In this document: piece after piece, positions 13,284 to 20,669 of the stretch | Layout of the letters: each line of letters opens with the position of its first letter | Numbering within the stretch: position 1 is the first letter of the stretch | DNA from: a virus | Direction: 5' to 3' (one strand) | DNA: 22,901 nucleotides | IMG/VR virus record: IMGVR_UViG_3300028573_000240 | Location: 1-22,901 of that record | The notes under the pieces: model-generated | The model's input: only the letters and a program-made list of their open reading frames with translations | Database searches by the model: none | What the model was told of the DNA's origin: nothing | Position numbers and translations under genes: made by a program

Positions 13284-13471
13284 ACATTTGTGCATACTTC
13301 GTGTACCCGAAAAGGTTAGAAGATAGCAAAGGCACGTTTGACATGGTGACGAGGTGCAAAAATGCAGGCGACATAGAAATTGTAGACATGTTTTGTAGTA
13401 CGTTACCGAGCAAACTTCGTGAGATTATTCGAAAAATTAATGATAAGACAAATGTGGTGTGTAATGATTGA
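13247..13471 (+). CDS. Small hypothetical protein, possibly the continuation of 13107-13283
   Basis: The frame opens at a TTG (13247) and gives up to 74 residues; an internal ATG at 13343 would leave 42. No ribosome-binding site is seen at the TTG. It reads PIDICAYFVYPKRLED, then MVTRCKNAGDIEIVDMFC and a helical end SKLREIIRKIND. The weak start and the overlap with the upstream small gene suggest it is the C-terminal part of a longer protein in the -1 frame. The next promoter-like element lies over its 3' end. Confidence 0.35.
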   Translation: MSWGRKIVSSPIDICAYFVYPKRLEDSKGTFDMVTRCKNAGDIEIVDMFCSTLPSKLREIIRKINDKTNVVCND

Positions 13472-13488
13472 CGCATGTGTATTATGAT
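13459..13488 (+). promoter_or_regulatory. GTGTAA/TANANT promoter-like element, 18-nt spacer
   Basis: GTGTAA (13459-13464), 18 nt, TATGAT (13483-13488), then 9 nt to the ATG at 13498. No Shine-Dalgarno is present. The GTGTATTATGAT stretch closely resembles the one before the 9329 start. Confidence 0.5.
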
Positions 13489-13497
13489 AAAAGTACT

Positions 13498-13710
13498 ATG
13501 AAATTATACGAAATTCCTCAGAATTCAATGATAAATTGTAAATCAAGCGATGGATCATCGTATGTATGGTTCAGACATTGTGATGGTTACTATTCGTTTT
13601 GTAAAACTGAGTTTGGCAACGTATGCCATCTTTGTGCAACTCAAGAATTGAAGTTCGTTGAAGAGTGTGAAAGTGCATTTGGTAAATATAACGTGTACGA
13701 TTTAGCATAG
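13498..13710 (+). CDS. Small hypothetical phage protein with Cys/aromatic core
   Basis: 70 residues starting MKLYEIPQNS, with FRHCDGYYSFCKTEFGNVCH in the middle: strand-rich, with aromatic and acidic residues, like small phage proteins with a F.H.DG.YSYC..E.GNV.H core. I know no function for that group. I use the ATG at 13498, preceded by a promoter-like element, rather than one at 13468, which lies inside that element. Cysteines at CDGYYSFC and CHLC could bind metal. Confidence 0.55.
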   Translation: MKLYEIPQNSMINCKSSDGSSYVWFRHCDGYYSFCKTEFGNVCHLCATQELKFVEECESAFGKYNVYDLA

Positions 13711-13719
13711 AAAGTAAAC

Positions 13720-14658
13720 ATGAAGAAAAAAATATACACACTTCCTGCGAACGAAGCGTGGATTTGCGACACACTTGCAAGGGAATTCTTTGAAGGAAAT
13801 CAAGATATTTGTGTTCCAACGCCTATGCTTGCAAATGTGATATGGGTATTAAGCGATTGGTGTTGGACAGGCTTGGCTCGAGCAGGACTTCTTGATAATA
13901 AACGCGTCTTGACAAGTGTACATCACATCGTGCCGACAAAGTTTCAAAAGTCCGAAGCATTAGATTTCATAGCACGTGATAAATTCACACATGCGTATCA
14001 TGTTTATAATAGACACACGCTTGAGCAGGTGAAAGAAATTCAGGAAAATCTCAAGCTATCTAAGAAAGACGTACATTTACTACCTTATTGGACAAATTCT
14101 AAAATTTGGTTTCCACTTGAAAATAAACAAGAATTACGTTCAAAGCACAATCTTCCACGAAATGCATTTATAATTTCGTCGTTTCAACGAGACACTGAAG
14201 GTTCTTCGATTGCTACAGGAGAGTTTTTACCGAAGCTTGAAAAAGGTCCTGATTTATTTTGTGACTTTGTGATTGCATATGCTTCAACGCATGAAAATGT
14301 GCACGTGCTATTGTCAGGATGGCGCCGACAATACGTGATGAAACGACTTGATTTTGCAAACATTTCTTACACGTACATTGAACTTCCTTTACAGGAGACA
14401 ATAAACGAATTATATAATTGTACAGATTTATATGTCGTGGCGTCACGTTATGAAGGCGCGCCTCAGGCGCTATTGGAAAGTTCACTGTGTCAAGTTCCCA
14501 CGATTTCTACACCCGTAGGTATAGCTGAAGACGTGTTGCCATCAAATGCGATATCAACAAACTTGTTACAGTGTATTCCCACAATTCCCGTAGTTCCAAA
14601 CAATTGGAAAATTCCAATCGGATTTGAAAAGTACCGCACGTTATTACAGTCAATTTAG
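13720..14658 (+). CDS. GT-B fold glycosyltransferase (GT4-like)
   Basis: 312 residues. The first domain contains VHHIVPTKF and ends with LLPYWTNSKIWFP (120-132), a variant of the usual linker. The second domain starts with IISSFQRDTEG (151-161) and has LLSGWRRQYV (197-206), then ELPLQETINELYNCTDLYVVAS and the donor-site motif RYEGAPQALLESSLCQVP (243-260) with E245 and E253 in the E-x7-E arrangement, followed by GIAE. It should be a retaining enzyme using a nucleotide sugar. It starts 9 nt after the previous gene with only a weak GAAAG as ribosome-binding site. Confidence 0.87.
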   Translation: MKKKIYTLPANEAWICDTLAREFFEGNQDICVPTPMLANVIWVLSDWCWTGLARAGLLDNKRVLTSVHHIVPTKFQKSEALDFIARDKFTHAYHVYNRHTLEQVKEIQENLKLSKKDVHLLPYWTNSKIWFPLENKQELRSKHNLPRNAFIISSFQRDTEGSSIATGEFLPKLEKGPDLFCDFVIAYASTHENVHVLLSGWRRQYVMKRLDFANISYTYIELPLQETINELYNCTDLYVVASRYEGAPQALLESSLCQVPTISTPVGIAEDVLPSNAISTNLLQCIPTIPVVPNNWKIPIGFEKYRTLLQSI

Positions 14659-14670
14659 AAAAAATATAAC

Positions 14671-15126
14671 ATGACACAATGTTTTTATGATTTTGGTGAT
14701 GGACATGGACTTGTTCCTGCGCATCGACACGTGAATAGGTCAAAAAATGTACTTGGCGGCTGGGTTGCAGACACTGCGCGCGTCGCGAAGACTGTGTTCG
14801 TTGGCAAAAATGCGTTGGTGTTTGACGAAGCAATCATTAATTATTATGTCATTGTCAATTGCGACGCAAAAGTATATGGTCAAGCGGTTCTTCAGGGACA
14901 CGTGTGGGTGTATAATTGCGGACAAGTTTTTGGATTTGCAAACTTAGACGACAACGTTAGAATAACGGGCAGCGCAGTTGTTAGCGGAGGCTTTCTTAGA
15001 AAGAACGCCGTTGTAGGAGGAAATGCCCAAATTGGTGGTGGTGCATTCATTGCAGAAAATGCAATCATACACGGTGTTGCAAACTTAACAGATGGACTTC
15101 ACATAAACGTTGAAATCACAAAATGA
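14671..15126 (+). CDS. Left-handed beta-helix (hexapeptide-repeat-like) protein
   Basis: 151 residues. From about residue 30 the protein is a run of short repeats in which small and beta-branched residues recur every six (VADTARVAKTVFVGKNALVF; later VRITGSAVVSGG, KNAVVGGNAQIGGGAFIAEN). This is the pattern of a left-handed parallel beta-helix, as in sugar O-acetyltransferases and related phage proteins. A catalytic His in the acetyltransferase position is not obvious, so it may be structural or regulatory. It is joined to the following glycosyltransferase-like gene by an ATGA overlap, so an O-acetyltransferase role in glycan synthesis is possible but unproven. Confidence 0.7.
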   Translation: MTQCFYDFGDGHGLVPAHRHVNRSKNVLGGWVADTARVAKTVFVGKNALVFDEAIINYYVIVNCDAKVYGQAVLQGHVWVYNCGQVFGFANLDDNVRITGSAVVSGGFLRKNAVVGGNAQIGGGAFIAENAIIHGVANLTDGLHINVEITK

Positions 15127-15926
15127 CAACTTGCCACGTCTCGTCACATCGTTTCAATTATCTCCTACCATCAATCCCACGAGATTGGTCAAGGCGACAA
15201 GAAATAGTTGCAAAGACGATGTTGTGGGACATGCCGACGTGTGAAGTTTGGTGGGAGTGTCATGACGGTGTAATGGACGATCAAGTCGAGAGCACTGAAA
15301 GGCTCGACTTGTGTTTGGCTGCACGAAACAGGAATAAAAAGTTCTTTTACGTGAAGCCAAATTTATCACCAACGTGTAGCAAACACTTTTATGAGAAAAT
15401 TGACGAAGTAAAAGGTGAATTATTGACGTGTTTTCCCTGGTCATACTATGATGCATATGCACACATCATAAACAATCGACATGTATTTCGAGAAAATCTA
15501 AACGGAAAACATCTTGTTGCATTTTTTGGTGGATACGCTTCGTGTTATGTTTACGATCGCAAAGCAGACGTGAACTCTGCGAAAATTACATATGGTGATA
15601 AGTTTGTTGAAATGAACGGATTGCGAACAAATAACTACGTTCAAGAATTAATGACGACATATTGCACGTTGCAACCACATGGTGTAGGGCTGCGTCACGG
15701 AACATATGAAGCGCTGTGTTTAGGAATTCCATCGCTCGTCCCACCGTCTTCGTACTGGAAGAAAGAAATACTTGATTGTTGCATTCAGTATTCACCCGGA
15801 AACGTACCAAATTATGTCGATTTAGTTTGCGATGATTACAAAATCAGAAGTGAATATTGTGTGTACACATGGGAAAAGTACATGACGTCAAGCGCAATTA
15901 TCAATTCGGTACTATCACATGTCTAA
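15123..15926 (+). CDS. Glycosyltransferase-like protein (GT-B, exostosin-like C-terminal half)
   Basis: 267 residues. The recognisable part is the C-terminal half: LVAFFGGYAS (131-140), then LQPHGVGLRHGTYEALCLGIPSL at 183-205, where G193, E196 and G201-x-P fit the donor-nucleotide site of GT-B/exostosin-like enzymes. The N-terminal half (EVWWECHDG, LAARNRNKKFFYVKPN) is less typical. It is shorter than most GT-B enzymes. It overlaps the beta-helix gene (ATGA) and the next gene by 8 nt. The assignment as a glycosyltransferase is tentative and leans on the neighbours. Confidence 0.5.
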   Translation: MTTCHVSSHRFNYLLPSIPRDWSRRQEIVAKTMLWDMPTCEVWWECHDGVMDDQVESTERLDLCLAARNRNKKFFYVKPNLSPTCSKHFYEKIDEVKGELLTCFPWSYYDAYAHIINNRHVFRENLNGKHLVAFFGGYASCYVYDRKADVNSAKITYGDKFVEMNGLRTNNYVQELMTTYCTLQPHGVGLRHGTYEALCLGIPSLVPPSSYWKKEILDCCIQYSPGNVPNYVDLVCDDYKIRSEYCVYTWEKYMTSSAIINSVLSHV

Positions 15927-16695
15927 AAATCTCGTCATATCGTGGTTGTCGTATCTAACGGAAGAAAATCGTGAGAGGCGACTTGATACTTGGGAAAAAT
16001 CATATCAATCGCTTAAAACGATAAATGATGCGCACATCATAGTCATTGATAATGCATTACCAACAAGATCATTAGTCAACACACAATATGAATATTTCAA
16101 TGCAAATAATAAGTGGTTCGATGTAGCTGCGCACTACGTTGCGTTACAACGTGCAAAATCGTTAGGTTGCAAATATTTTGCATACATGTACGATGATTTT
16201 GTCGTGTACGATGGAACGTTCGTTGCAGATGCAATATCGTACATGGATGAAAATTCGGACGTTAATTGTATTAGACTTCCCGAATATGATGTCAATAATG
16301 TTGAGCGTTACAACAGTTCAATAACGCAAAAATACATAAATCCCGAGTCTGTGTCACATGTCGGCGTAAGAAAACAAAATGTAGTTCACTACGACAAACA
16401 AATCATAGGAAACCACGTTTTTTATAAGTCAAACTTTCGTCCGATTTCGCGTCCAACAATGTGGCGAACGTCTGACTTTGAAAGATTGATTGGTTATCCA
16501 AATCCATGTCAAGTTATGCAACTTTTTGAAAAACACATGTACGATTGTGCAGACAAAGACATGACGTATGTTTCAGGATTTATTGACAAGGGAATTTGTC
16601 ACACGTTTCCACAAGAGACGAGCGCTCGAATAAAAGCAGGCAATAATTTTGGTACTGTTGATTTACATGCGCTACGCGATAAGTTAAATTTTTAA
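15919..16695 (+). CDS. GT-A-like glycosyltransferase
   Basis: 258 residues. The first strand LVISWLSYL and IIVIDNALPTRS resemble the nucleotide-binding start of GT-A enzymes, and YFAYMYDDFVVYDGT (86-100) carries the acidic pair D92-D93 at the place of the metal-binding DxD. Later segments (FRPISRPTMWRTSDFERLIG; GICHTFPQETSARI) match the acceptor-side half of such enzymes, with a late His. The family cannot be named with certainty. It starts by an 8-nt overlap and the next gene begins 1 nt after its stop. Confidence 0.6.
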   Translation: MSKNLVISWLSYLTEENRERRLDTWEKSYQSLKTINDAHIIVIDNALPTRSLVNTQYEYFNANNKWFDVAAHYVALQRAKSLGCKYFAYMYDDFVVYDGTFVADAISYMDENSDVNCIRLPEYDVNNVERYNSSITQKYINPESVSHVGVRKQNVVHYDKQIIGNHVFYKSNFRPISRPTMWRTSDFERLIGYPNPCQVMQLFEKHMYDCADKDMTYVSGFIDKGICHTFPQETSARIKAGNNFGTVDLHALRDKLNF

Positions 16696-16696
16696 C

Positions 16697-16960
16697 ATGC
16701 GCAAGAAATCATGCACATTGAAGAAAAAATCAGCAAAAAAAGAACACGTCAATCATCCTACGCACTATAATTCTCACCCGTCTGGCGTTGAGTGCATTGA
16801 CATAGTCGAACATATGAATTTCTGTTGCGGAAACGTATTTAAATATTTATGGAGAATGGGAATTAAGGACGAAACTCCTTCACTACGCGACGCAAAGAAG
16901 GCACAGTTTTACATGAACCGTGAAGTTGCACGGCTTGAAAAATTCGGGTATGAAGAGTGA
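16697..16960 (+). CDS. DUF3310 phage protein
   Basis: 87 residues. After a basic N-terminus (MRKKSCTLKKKSAKKEHV) comes the DUF3310 signature: HYNSHPSGVECIDIVEHM, then NVFKYLWRMGIKDETPSLRD and KKAQFYMNREVARLE. The family is very common in phage genomes, is helical and has a conserved YxxHP-ExID-KYxxR pattern; I know no settled biochemical role. It sits between a glycosyltransferase-like gene and the tail fibre, which tells little about its job. Confidence 0.8.
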   Translation: MRKKSCTLKKKSAKKEHVNHPTHYNSHPSGVECIDIVEHMNFCCGNVFKYLWRMGIKDETPSLRDAKKAQFYMNREVARLEKFGYEE

Positions 16961-16978
16961 CACGACGTTATTTATAAC

Positions 16979-18139
16979 ATGGGACGTACATTTTCACTTT
17001 CTGAACTCAATTACATAATTGACAACAGAATTAAAGGACTTGGTGCAACTGGGCTTCAAGCGTCTAATTCCACTGTTGTAAATGTATCAAATGCAGCGCC
17101 TCCTGAAATAGGACAAGTGTTGACTATTGTGTCACCTACAAAAGCAACGTGGCAAAATTCTTCTTCGGGCGCGCCGCTTGCTACAACTGTGCCAATAGAT
17201 GAGACGCCTGGCATTTCTGGTGCCGTTGGTAATGAAAATGCCGCGGCACATGCTGATCACGTTCACGCAATGCCACCATTTGGAACAGTGGCAGGTACAT
17301 TTTGTGAAGGAAATGACAATAGGCTTAATGCGTCAAGCGGTGGTATAATAATAATTGGACAAATTTCAAATATTCCATCAGCATCATCAGTTTCAGTTGG
17401 TACAGTGTACGTACCAACGGACTCTGGATACAAAATGATTTCTGACGGTTCTAATTGGTTGATTGACGTGCCATACGTTTCACAAGTTATAATAGGCACG
17501 GGAGATTTATCAGGTTGGACATACGAAAGCGGATTAATATCCTCTGTTCAAATCGTTTCACACACAACATATTCAACTTTTCATTGCGTGGCGTTAAATA
17601 CGTCTCCTGATTATGTCGATTTTTTGCCACCAATTTCATCATTTAATACGGGACCTGGTGGCGTGTGGACGATTACGGCATGTTTTCGTTATGTTGGCAA
17701 CGTAAACGGTTTTGCTGCGGCATATCAAGGAATTGCAATTGTATTACTTGATGATTTGGGGCATAGGTTTATGTGGGGACCGTTGTTAGAGGCTAACCCG
17801 TTGTATACATCAGCAAGTGCGTGTGGATTTACAAATCACACTAGAAATTATGTGACAATAGGTACGCTTGAATTATCAAACATCACACCTGCGCTTTTTA
17901 CCTGGTTTTTTAGAGTTCGATTTGATGGTACAAGTTATTATAAAGAATATTCATCTAACGGTGTTAATTGGGTGCTTTCATCGCATGGTGACGCGTCTAG
18001 TGGTCCACCCAACGTAGTATCGTATAATGGAATAAACACAATGACACCAACGCATTGGGGTGTTGGGTGTGAATTAATTCCAACTGTTCCTGCTGATTTT
18101 GATATTCTAATGCTACGACAAACTCCAACTAATGGATAA
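16979..18139 (+). CDS. Tail fibre / receptor-binding adhesin with lectin-like C-terminus
   Basis: 386 residues. The N-terminal ~60 residues (LSELNYIIDNRIKGLGATGL and a linker with PPEIGQVLTIVSPTKATWQ) are typical of fibre attachment and repeat regions. Residues 88-116 hold AAAHADHVHAMPPFGTVAGT and EGNDNRL, a signature shared by many phage fibre proteins. From about residue 170 the sequence is strand-rich and aromatic (DLSGWTYESGL, FRVRFDGTSYYKEYSSNG, WVLSSHGD), consistent with a concanavalin-like jelly-roll head that would bind a surface sugar. No chaperone or peptidase domain is seen. The stop overlaps the start of a GT-A enzyme (TAATG), a strong hint of a functional link. Confidence 0.75.
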   Translation: MGRTFSLSELNYIIDNRIKGLGATGLQASNSTVVNVSNAAPPEIGQVLTIVSPTKATWQNSSSGAPLATTVPIDETPGISGAVGNENAAAHADHVHAMPPFGTVAGTFCEGNDNRLNASSGGIIIIGQISNIPSASSVSVGTVYVPTDSGYKMISDGSNWLIDVPYVSQVIIGTGDLSGWTYESGLISSVQIVSHTTYSTFHCVALNTSPDYVDFLPPISSFNTGPGGVWTITACFRYVGNVNGFAAAYQGIAIVLLDDLGHRFMWGPLLEANPLYTSASACGFTNHTRNYVTIGTLELSNITPALFTWFFRVRFDGTSYYKEYSSNGVNWVLSSHGDASSGPPNVVSYNGINTMTPTHWGVGCELIPTVPADFDILMLRQTPTNG

Positions 18140-18882
18140 TGTTTATGTTTAAAGTTTTTGTCGGCACAATGTACTGTGGAGAAAATGAATTTGATTGTTC
18201 GCAACAATTCGTTGATGAGCAAAAGAATGTAATAATTTCAAAATACATTATAAAAAACAAACCAGAACATGAAGCGGCAAAAGAATTGTATTCAACGTGG
18301 AATATTGTCAAGTGTGAGTATGATTTTTTTGTGCAGGTCGACGCAGACACGATACTTGCGCACGATTATGTTTTTGATAATGCAACGCAACTGTTATATT
18401 CACATTTATCACCATTACGAGACAACACAAAGACGTTCACGTCACTACAAGCACCGTTATATGATTATTTGACGAATGATTACGTGATGGGACTAAATGT
18501 CTATTCAACGCAGGTTGAGTGGGACGTCAACGTTGACAAACTTTATACAGACAGGTGCACAAAAAATAATAAAACAATGCGTCCTGATAATTTCAAGGAA
18601 TTTCCAAAGTCTTTAGTCCCAGCAGGTTCTCATGCGACAAGGTTGTCAAACGTTCAGGCTTATCATTATGGCATACATCGTGGATTGAAACGACAATTTG
18701 ATAAAAGAGACAAAATTTTACGTGCGTTACAAAATTTACCTGTGTTCATATCGTCAATGCCACGCGTGTTTGCGTTACAAGGATTTGAAGATTGTGAAAA
18801 GTTTCGTGGAACGAATGAGTTTAATTACAATGACGATAAATTTTTGAGAGCGTTTGCAGAAGCAAAGGCAAAATTGATATGA
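18139..18882 (+). CDS. GT-A-like glycosyltransferase coupled to the tail fibre gene
   Basis: 247 residues. FKVFVGTMYCGENEF begins the fold; YDFFVQVDADTIL (61-73) contains the DxD motif D68-A-D70, the best single marker of a metal-dependent GT-A enzyme. The later SLVPAGSHATRLSNVQAYHY segment supplies the conserved His/Arg region near the acceptor site. It starts at the ATG sharing a base with the fibre stop, though an ATG six nt later is possible. Translational coupling suggests that the fibre, or another virion protein, could be its substrate. An 11-codon remnant-like ORF follows. Confidence 0.7.
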   Translation: MFMFKVFVGTMYCGENEFDCSQQFVDEQKNVIISKYIIKNKPEHEAAKELYSTWNIVKCEYDFFVQVDADTILAHDYVFDNATQLLYSHLSPLRDNTKTFTSLQAPLYDYLTNDYVMGLNVYSTQVEWDVNVDKLYTDRCTKNNKTMRPDNFKEFPKSLVPAGSHATRLSNVQAYHYGIHRGLKRQFDKRDKILRALQNLPVFISSMPRVFALQGFEDCEKFRGTNEFNYNDDKFLRAFAEAKAKLI

Positions 18883-18914
18883 AAATATTGGTGTTAGTAG
18901 ATGACTTGACTTAA
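18879..18914 (+). pseudogene. 11-codon ORF, possible remnant of a lost glycosyltransferase gene
   Basis: An ATG overlaps the previous stop (ATGA), as at the real gene junctions here, and encodes only MKILVLVDDLT before TAA. That sequence resembles the first strand of a glycosyltransferase or similar Rossmann protein. The simplest reading is a gene decayed or deleted after its first codons; a chance ORF is equally hard to exclude. Confidence 0.25.
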
Positions 18915-18928
18915 TTCTTCATATTGTT

Positions 18929-18957
18929 GTGTATTTTTTATGCGTTTGTGATAGACT
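18929..18957 (+). promoter_or_regulatory. Strong GTGTAA/TANANT promoter-like element (GTGTAT variant)
   Basis: GTGTAT (18929-18934), 17 nt, TAGACT (18952-18957) preceded by TGA. Unlike most copies, the start codon (GTG 18992) is 34 nt downstream and has an AGGAGA ribosome-binding site, so this transcript has a normal leader. Confidence 0.55.
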
Positions 18958-18991
18958 ATTCACGTAGTTCAAAACTTTTCAGGAGACAAAC

Positions 18992-19747
18992 GTGAAATTT
19001 ATCGCATTAACTGCTACAATATTGTTGTCATCTAATACGTTACTTGCACAAGAACAACCTGTTGACGCAAACGTTAAAGAAAATTCAGGAGTTCAGCTTG
19101 ACATTGAACAAACAACAGATGATGAAACATCAGACACGCAAGACGACGGTCAAGAAGATTTTACGTTTAACATTGTTGAACGTGAACAAGCTCCCGTAGC
19201 TCTACCCACACCCGTAGTCGTTCAACCCATTCAACCACAACGCTCGTCGAGGGTAACATTACTTGGTGGGTCAGTTAGTTTACCGCCTCATGAACGTAAC
19301 AAGTGGGTGGGCTGGACTTCGAGTGTTGGGTTACCGTCCGGTCCGCAGGTTGGAATTTCAATTCGTCCAGGATTTCAGTTTATACACATCGACGTGATGG
19401 CAAACTACGTCCTAAAATTAGGATATGCGGCATCTCTCACGTTCGATCCCATAGACTTTCCAGTTGCACCTACGTTGACAGGAGAATTTGGGCACATTAC
19501 ACAAGGAAACATCCCATCAGGCAAGGGTGCGACTGTTGGATGGGATTATAAGCAAATCCTTGGTGGATTGGAATTTGGCAATCGTAGGAGCTTTCGCTTC
19601 TTCTTACGAGCAGGCGTGAGTTGGATTGACGTAAAGACACACAACATAAACAATTTAGTGAACAATGACGACATTGTCATCGGCGATCCATCGTTACATG
19701 CTCGCGTCGGTGGAGCGTGTAAAATTGGTTTCAACTCATTCTTTTGA
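18992..19747 (+). CDS. Outer-membrane beta-barrel-like exported protein
   Basis: 251 residues, starting at a GTG with AGGAGA 5 nt upstream. The signal peptide covers about residues 1-20 (MKFIALTATILLSSNTLLAQ). An acidic, Pro-rich linker (about 21-85) follows, then a strand-rich region with alternating polar and hydrophobic residues (VTLLGGSVSL, QVGISIRPGFQFIHIDVMAN, RSFRFFLRAGVSWI), ending in FNSFF. A C-terminal Phe is the usual BAM recognition signal of outer-membrane beta barrels. Such a barrel could alter the infected cell's surface, for example to block superinfection; that is inference. Start of a three-gene set of envelope proteins. Confidence 0.6.
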   Translation: MKFIALTATILLSSNTLLAQEQPVDANVKENSGVQLDIEQTTDDETSDTQDDGQEDFTFNIVEREQAPVALPTPVVVQPIQPQRSSRVTLLGGSVSLPPHERNKWVGWTSSVGLPSGPQVGISIRPGFQFIHIDVMANYVLKLGYAASLTFDPIDFPVAPTLTGEFGHITQGNIPSGKGATVGWDYKQILGGLEFGNRRSFRFFLRAGVSWIDVKTHNINNLVNNDDIVIGDPSLHARVGGACKIGFNSFF

Positions 19748-19751
19748 GAAA

Positions 19752-19780
19752 GTGTAAAAATGATGTTTTTGTGATAGATT
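19752..19780 (+). promoter_or_regulatory. Strong GTGTAA/TANANT promoter-like element
   Basis: GTGTAA (19752-19757), 17 nt, TAGATT (19775-19780) preceded by TGA, then 9 nt to the ATG at 19790. GATAGA and TCTATC (19773-19789) make a 6-bp inverted repeat over the second box and the likely start point, a possible operator. Confidence 0.6.
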
Positions 19781-19789
19781 ACTTCTATC

Positions 19790-20044
19790 ATGAAGCTGTC
19801 AATTGTTGGAAAAGTATTTTTTCTTGTCACCGGTCTTGCAATCATAATGATGTTGTGTGGGTATAACATCTTCTCAAAAGAGATGATGTCAGATCTTGCA
19901 AGACGAATTGGTCGACAATTAATGGTGTACATCGTCGTTTTTGGATCGTTGACAATTTATTGGCGGTTTCACCCATTCATTGCATTGTTGTTGTTGCCAA
20001 TGGCTGCATTGTTTATAATAATTGGAATATTTCTTGTAAGTTAA
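19790..20044 (+). CDS. Small multi-pass membrane protein
   Basis: 84 residues with three hydrophobic segments: about 4-26 (VFFLVTGLAIIMMLCGY), 44-61 (LMVYIVVFGSLTIYW) and 63-83 (FIALLLLPMAALFIIIGIF). The loop between the first and second is charged (SKEMMSDLARRIGRQ). No ribosome-binding site is seen; a promoter-like element 9 nt upstream predicts a near-leaderless mRNA. No family recognised. A holin is conceivable by size and topology but it is far from the endolysin. Confidence 0.6.
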   Translation: MKLSIVGKVFFLVTGLAIIMMLCGYNIFSKEMMSDLARRIGRQLMVYIVVFGSLTIYWRFHPFIALLLLPMAALFIIIGIFLVS

Positions 20045-20060
20045 ATCGAAGGAGATAAAA

Positions 20061-20633
20061 ATGAAAAATACATTCGTAGTGCTTGCGTTCATTGTTTCAG
20101 GTTGTGTGTCTGCGACGCTTGATGACGACGTAATTGTCAAGAAGCACATTGACGTCGCATCAAATTTAACGTCGTTAGTTTCACCAATAAAACTAAAATA
20201 TGGTAGTTATATACCCGCGAATTTTAGTGAAAAGGTGTCTTTACCTGCGTCTACAGACGTCGACGTGAGCAAAGAGCTCAAAGACTTTGACGACGCAAAG
20301 TATGGTGCAAGTTATTCACTGTCAGACATCGTCGTGAAGCTCGATTGTGGAGCACCTGGATGTTGGAAGAACGTGAATGATTTTTCAGCAAATTTGGGAA
20401 ACATTGCTTTGGCAAATCACACGTTGACGAGCGCAGAAATGGTAGGAAGCTATGTTTCAGTTCCTGTCACTGCAAAGTTTGATGACATCAAGAAATTGCT
20501 CGAAAGTGGTAAGACGACGTTGAATGTCAACATAGACGCAACATTGACGAAAGATTTGGTCGTTTCAACGAGCTATGACGTTGAGATATCGTTTCACTTG
20601 ACTGTGAACGTCGACAAGTCAATTGTGAACTAA
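20061..20633 (+). CDS. Lipoprotein
   Basis: 190 residues, with a good AAGGAG ribosome-binding site 7 nt upstream. The N-terminus MKNTFVVLAFIVSGC is a lipoprotein signal with a standard lipobox (VSGC, C15). The mature part is strand-rich and has a C-x4-C pair (DCGAPGC). Regular polar strands (VVSTSYDVEISFHLTVNVD) suggest a beta-sandwich. It should be anchored in the inner or outer membrane. Function unknown; together with the two upstream envelope genes it may change surface properties during infection. Confidence 0.72.
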   Translation: MKNTFVVLAFIVSGCVSATLDDDVIVKKHIDVASNLTSLVSPIKLKYGSYIPANFSEKVSLPASTDVDVSKELKDFDDAKYGASYSLSDIVVKLDCGAPGCWKNVNDFSANLGNIALANHTLTSAEMVGSYVSVPVTAKFDDIKKLLESGKTTLNVNIDATLTKDLVVSTSYDVEISFHLTVNVDKSIVN

Positions 20634-20646
20634 CGAAACTGAATTT

Positions 20647-20667
20647 CTTATCTCACGATGTGATAAG
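20647..20667. terminator. Imperfect hairpin between converging lipoprotein and tnpB genes
   Basis: CTTAT-(CT)-CAC-GAT-GTGATAAG forms an 8-bp stem with a 2-nt bulge between the stop at 20633 (+) and the tnpB stop at 20670 (-). It has no long T-tract, so it may instead be the right-end palindrome of the IS200/IS605-type element or part of a TnpB-associated RNA. Confidence 0.35.
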
Positions 20668-20669
20668 GA

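Noticed and set aside
19790-20044. Holin assignment for the three-span membrane protein
   Set aside because: Size and topology would allow it, but it is about 7.7 kb from the endolysin and grouped with envelope proteins.
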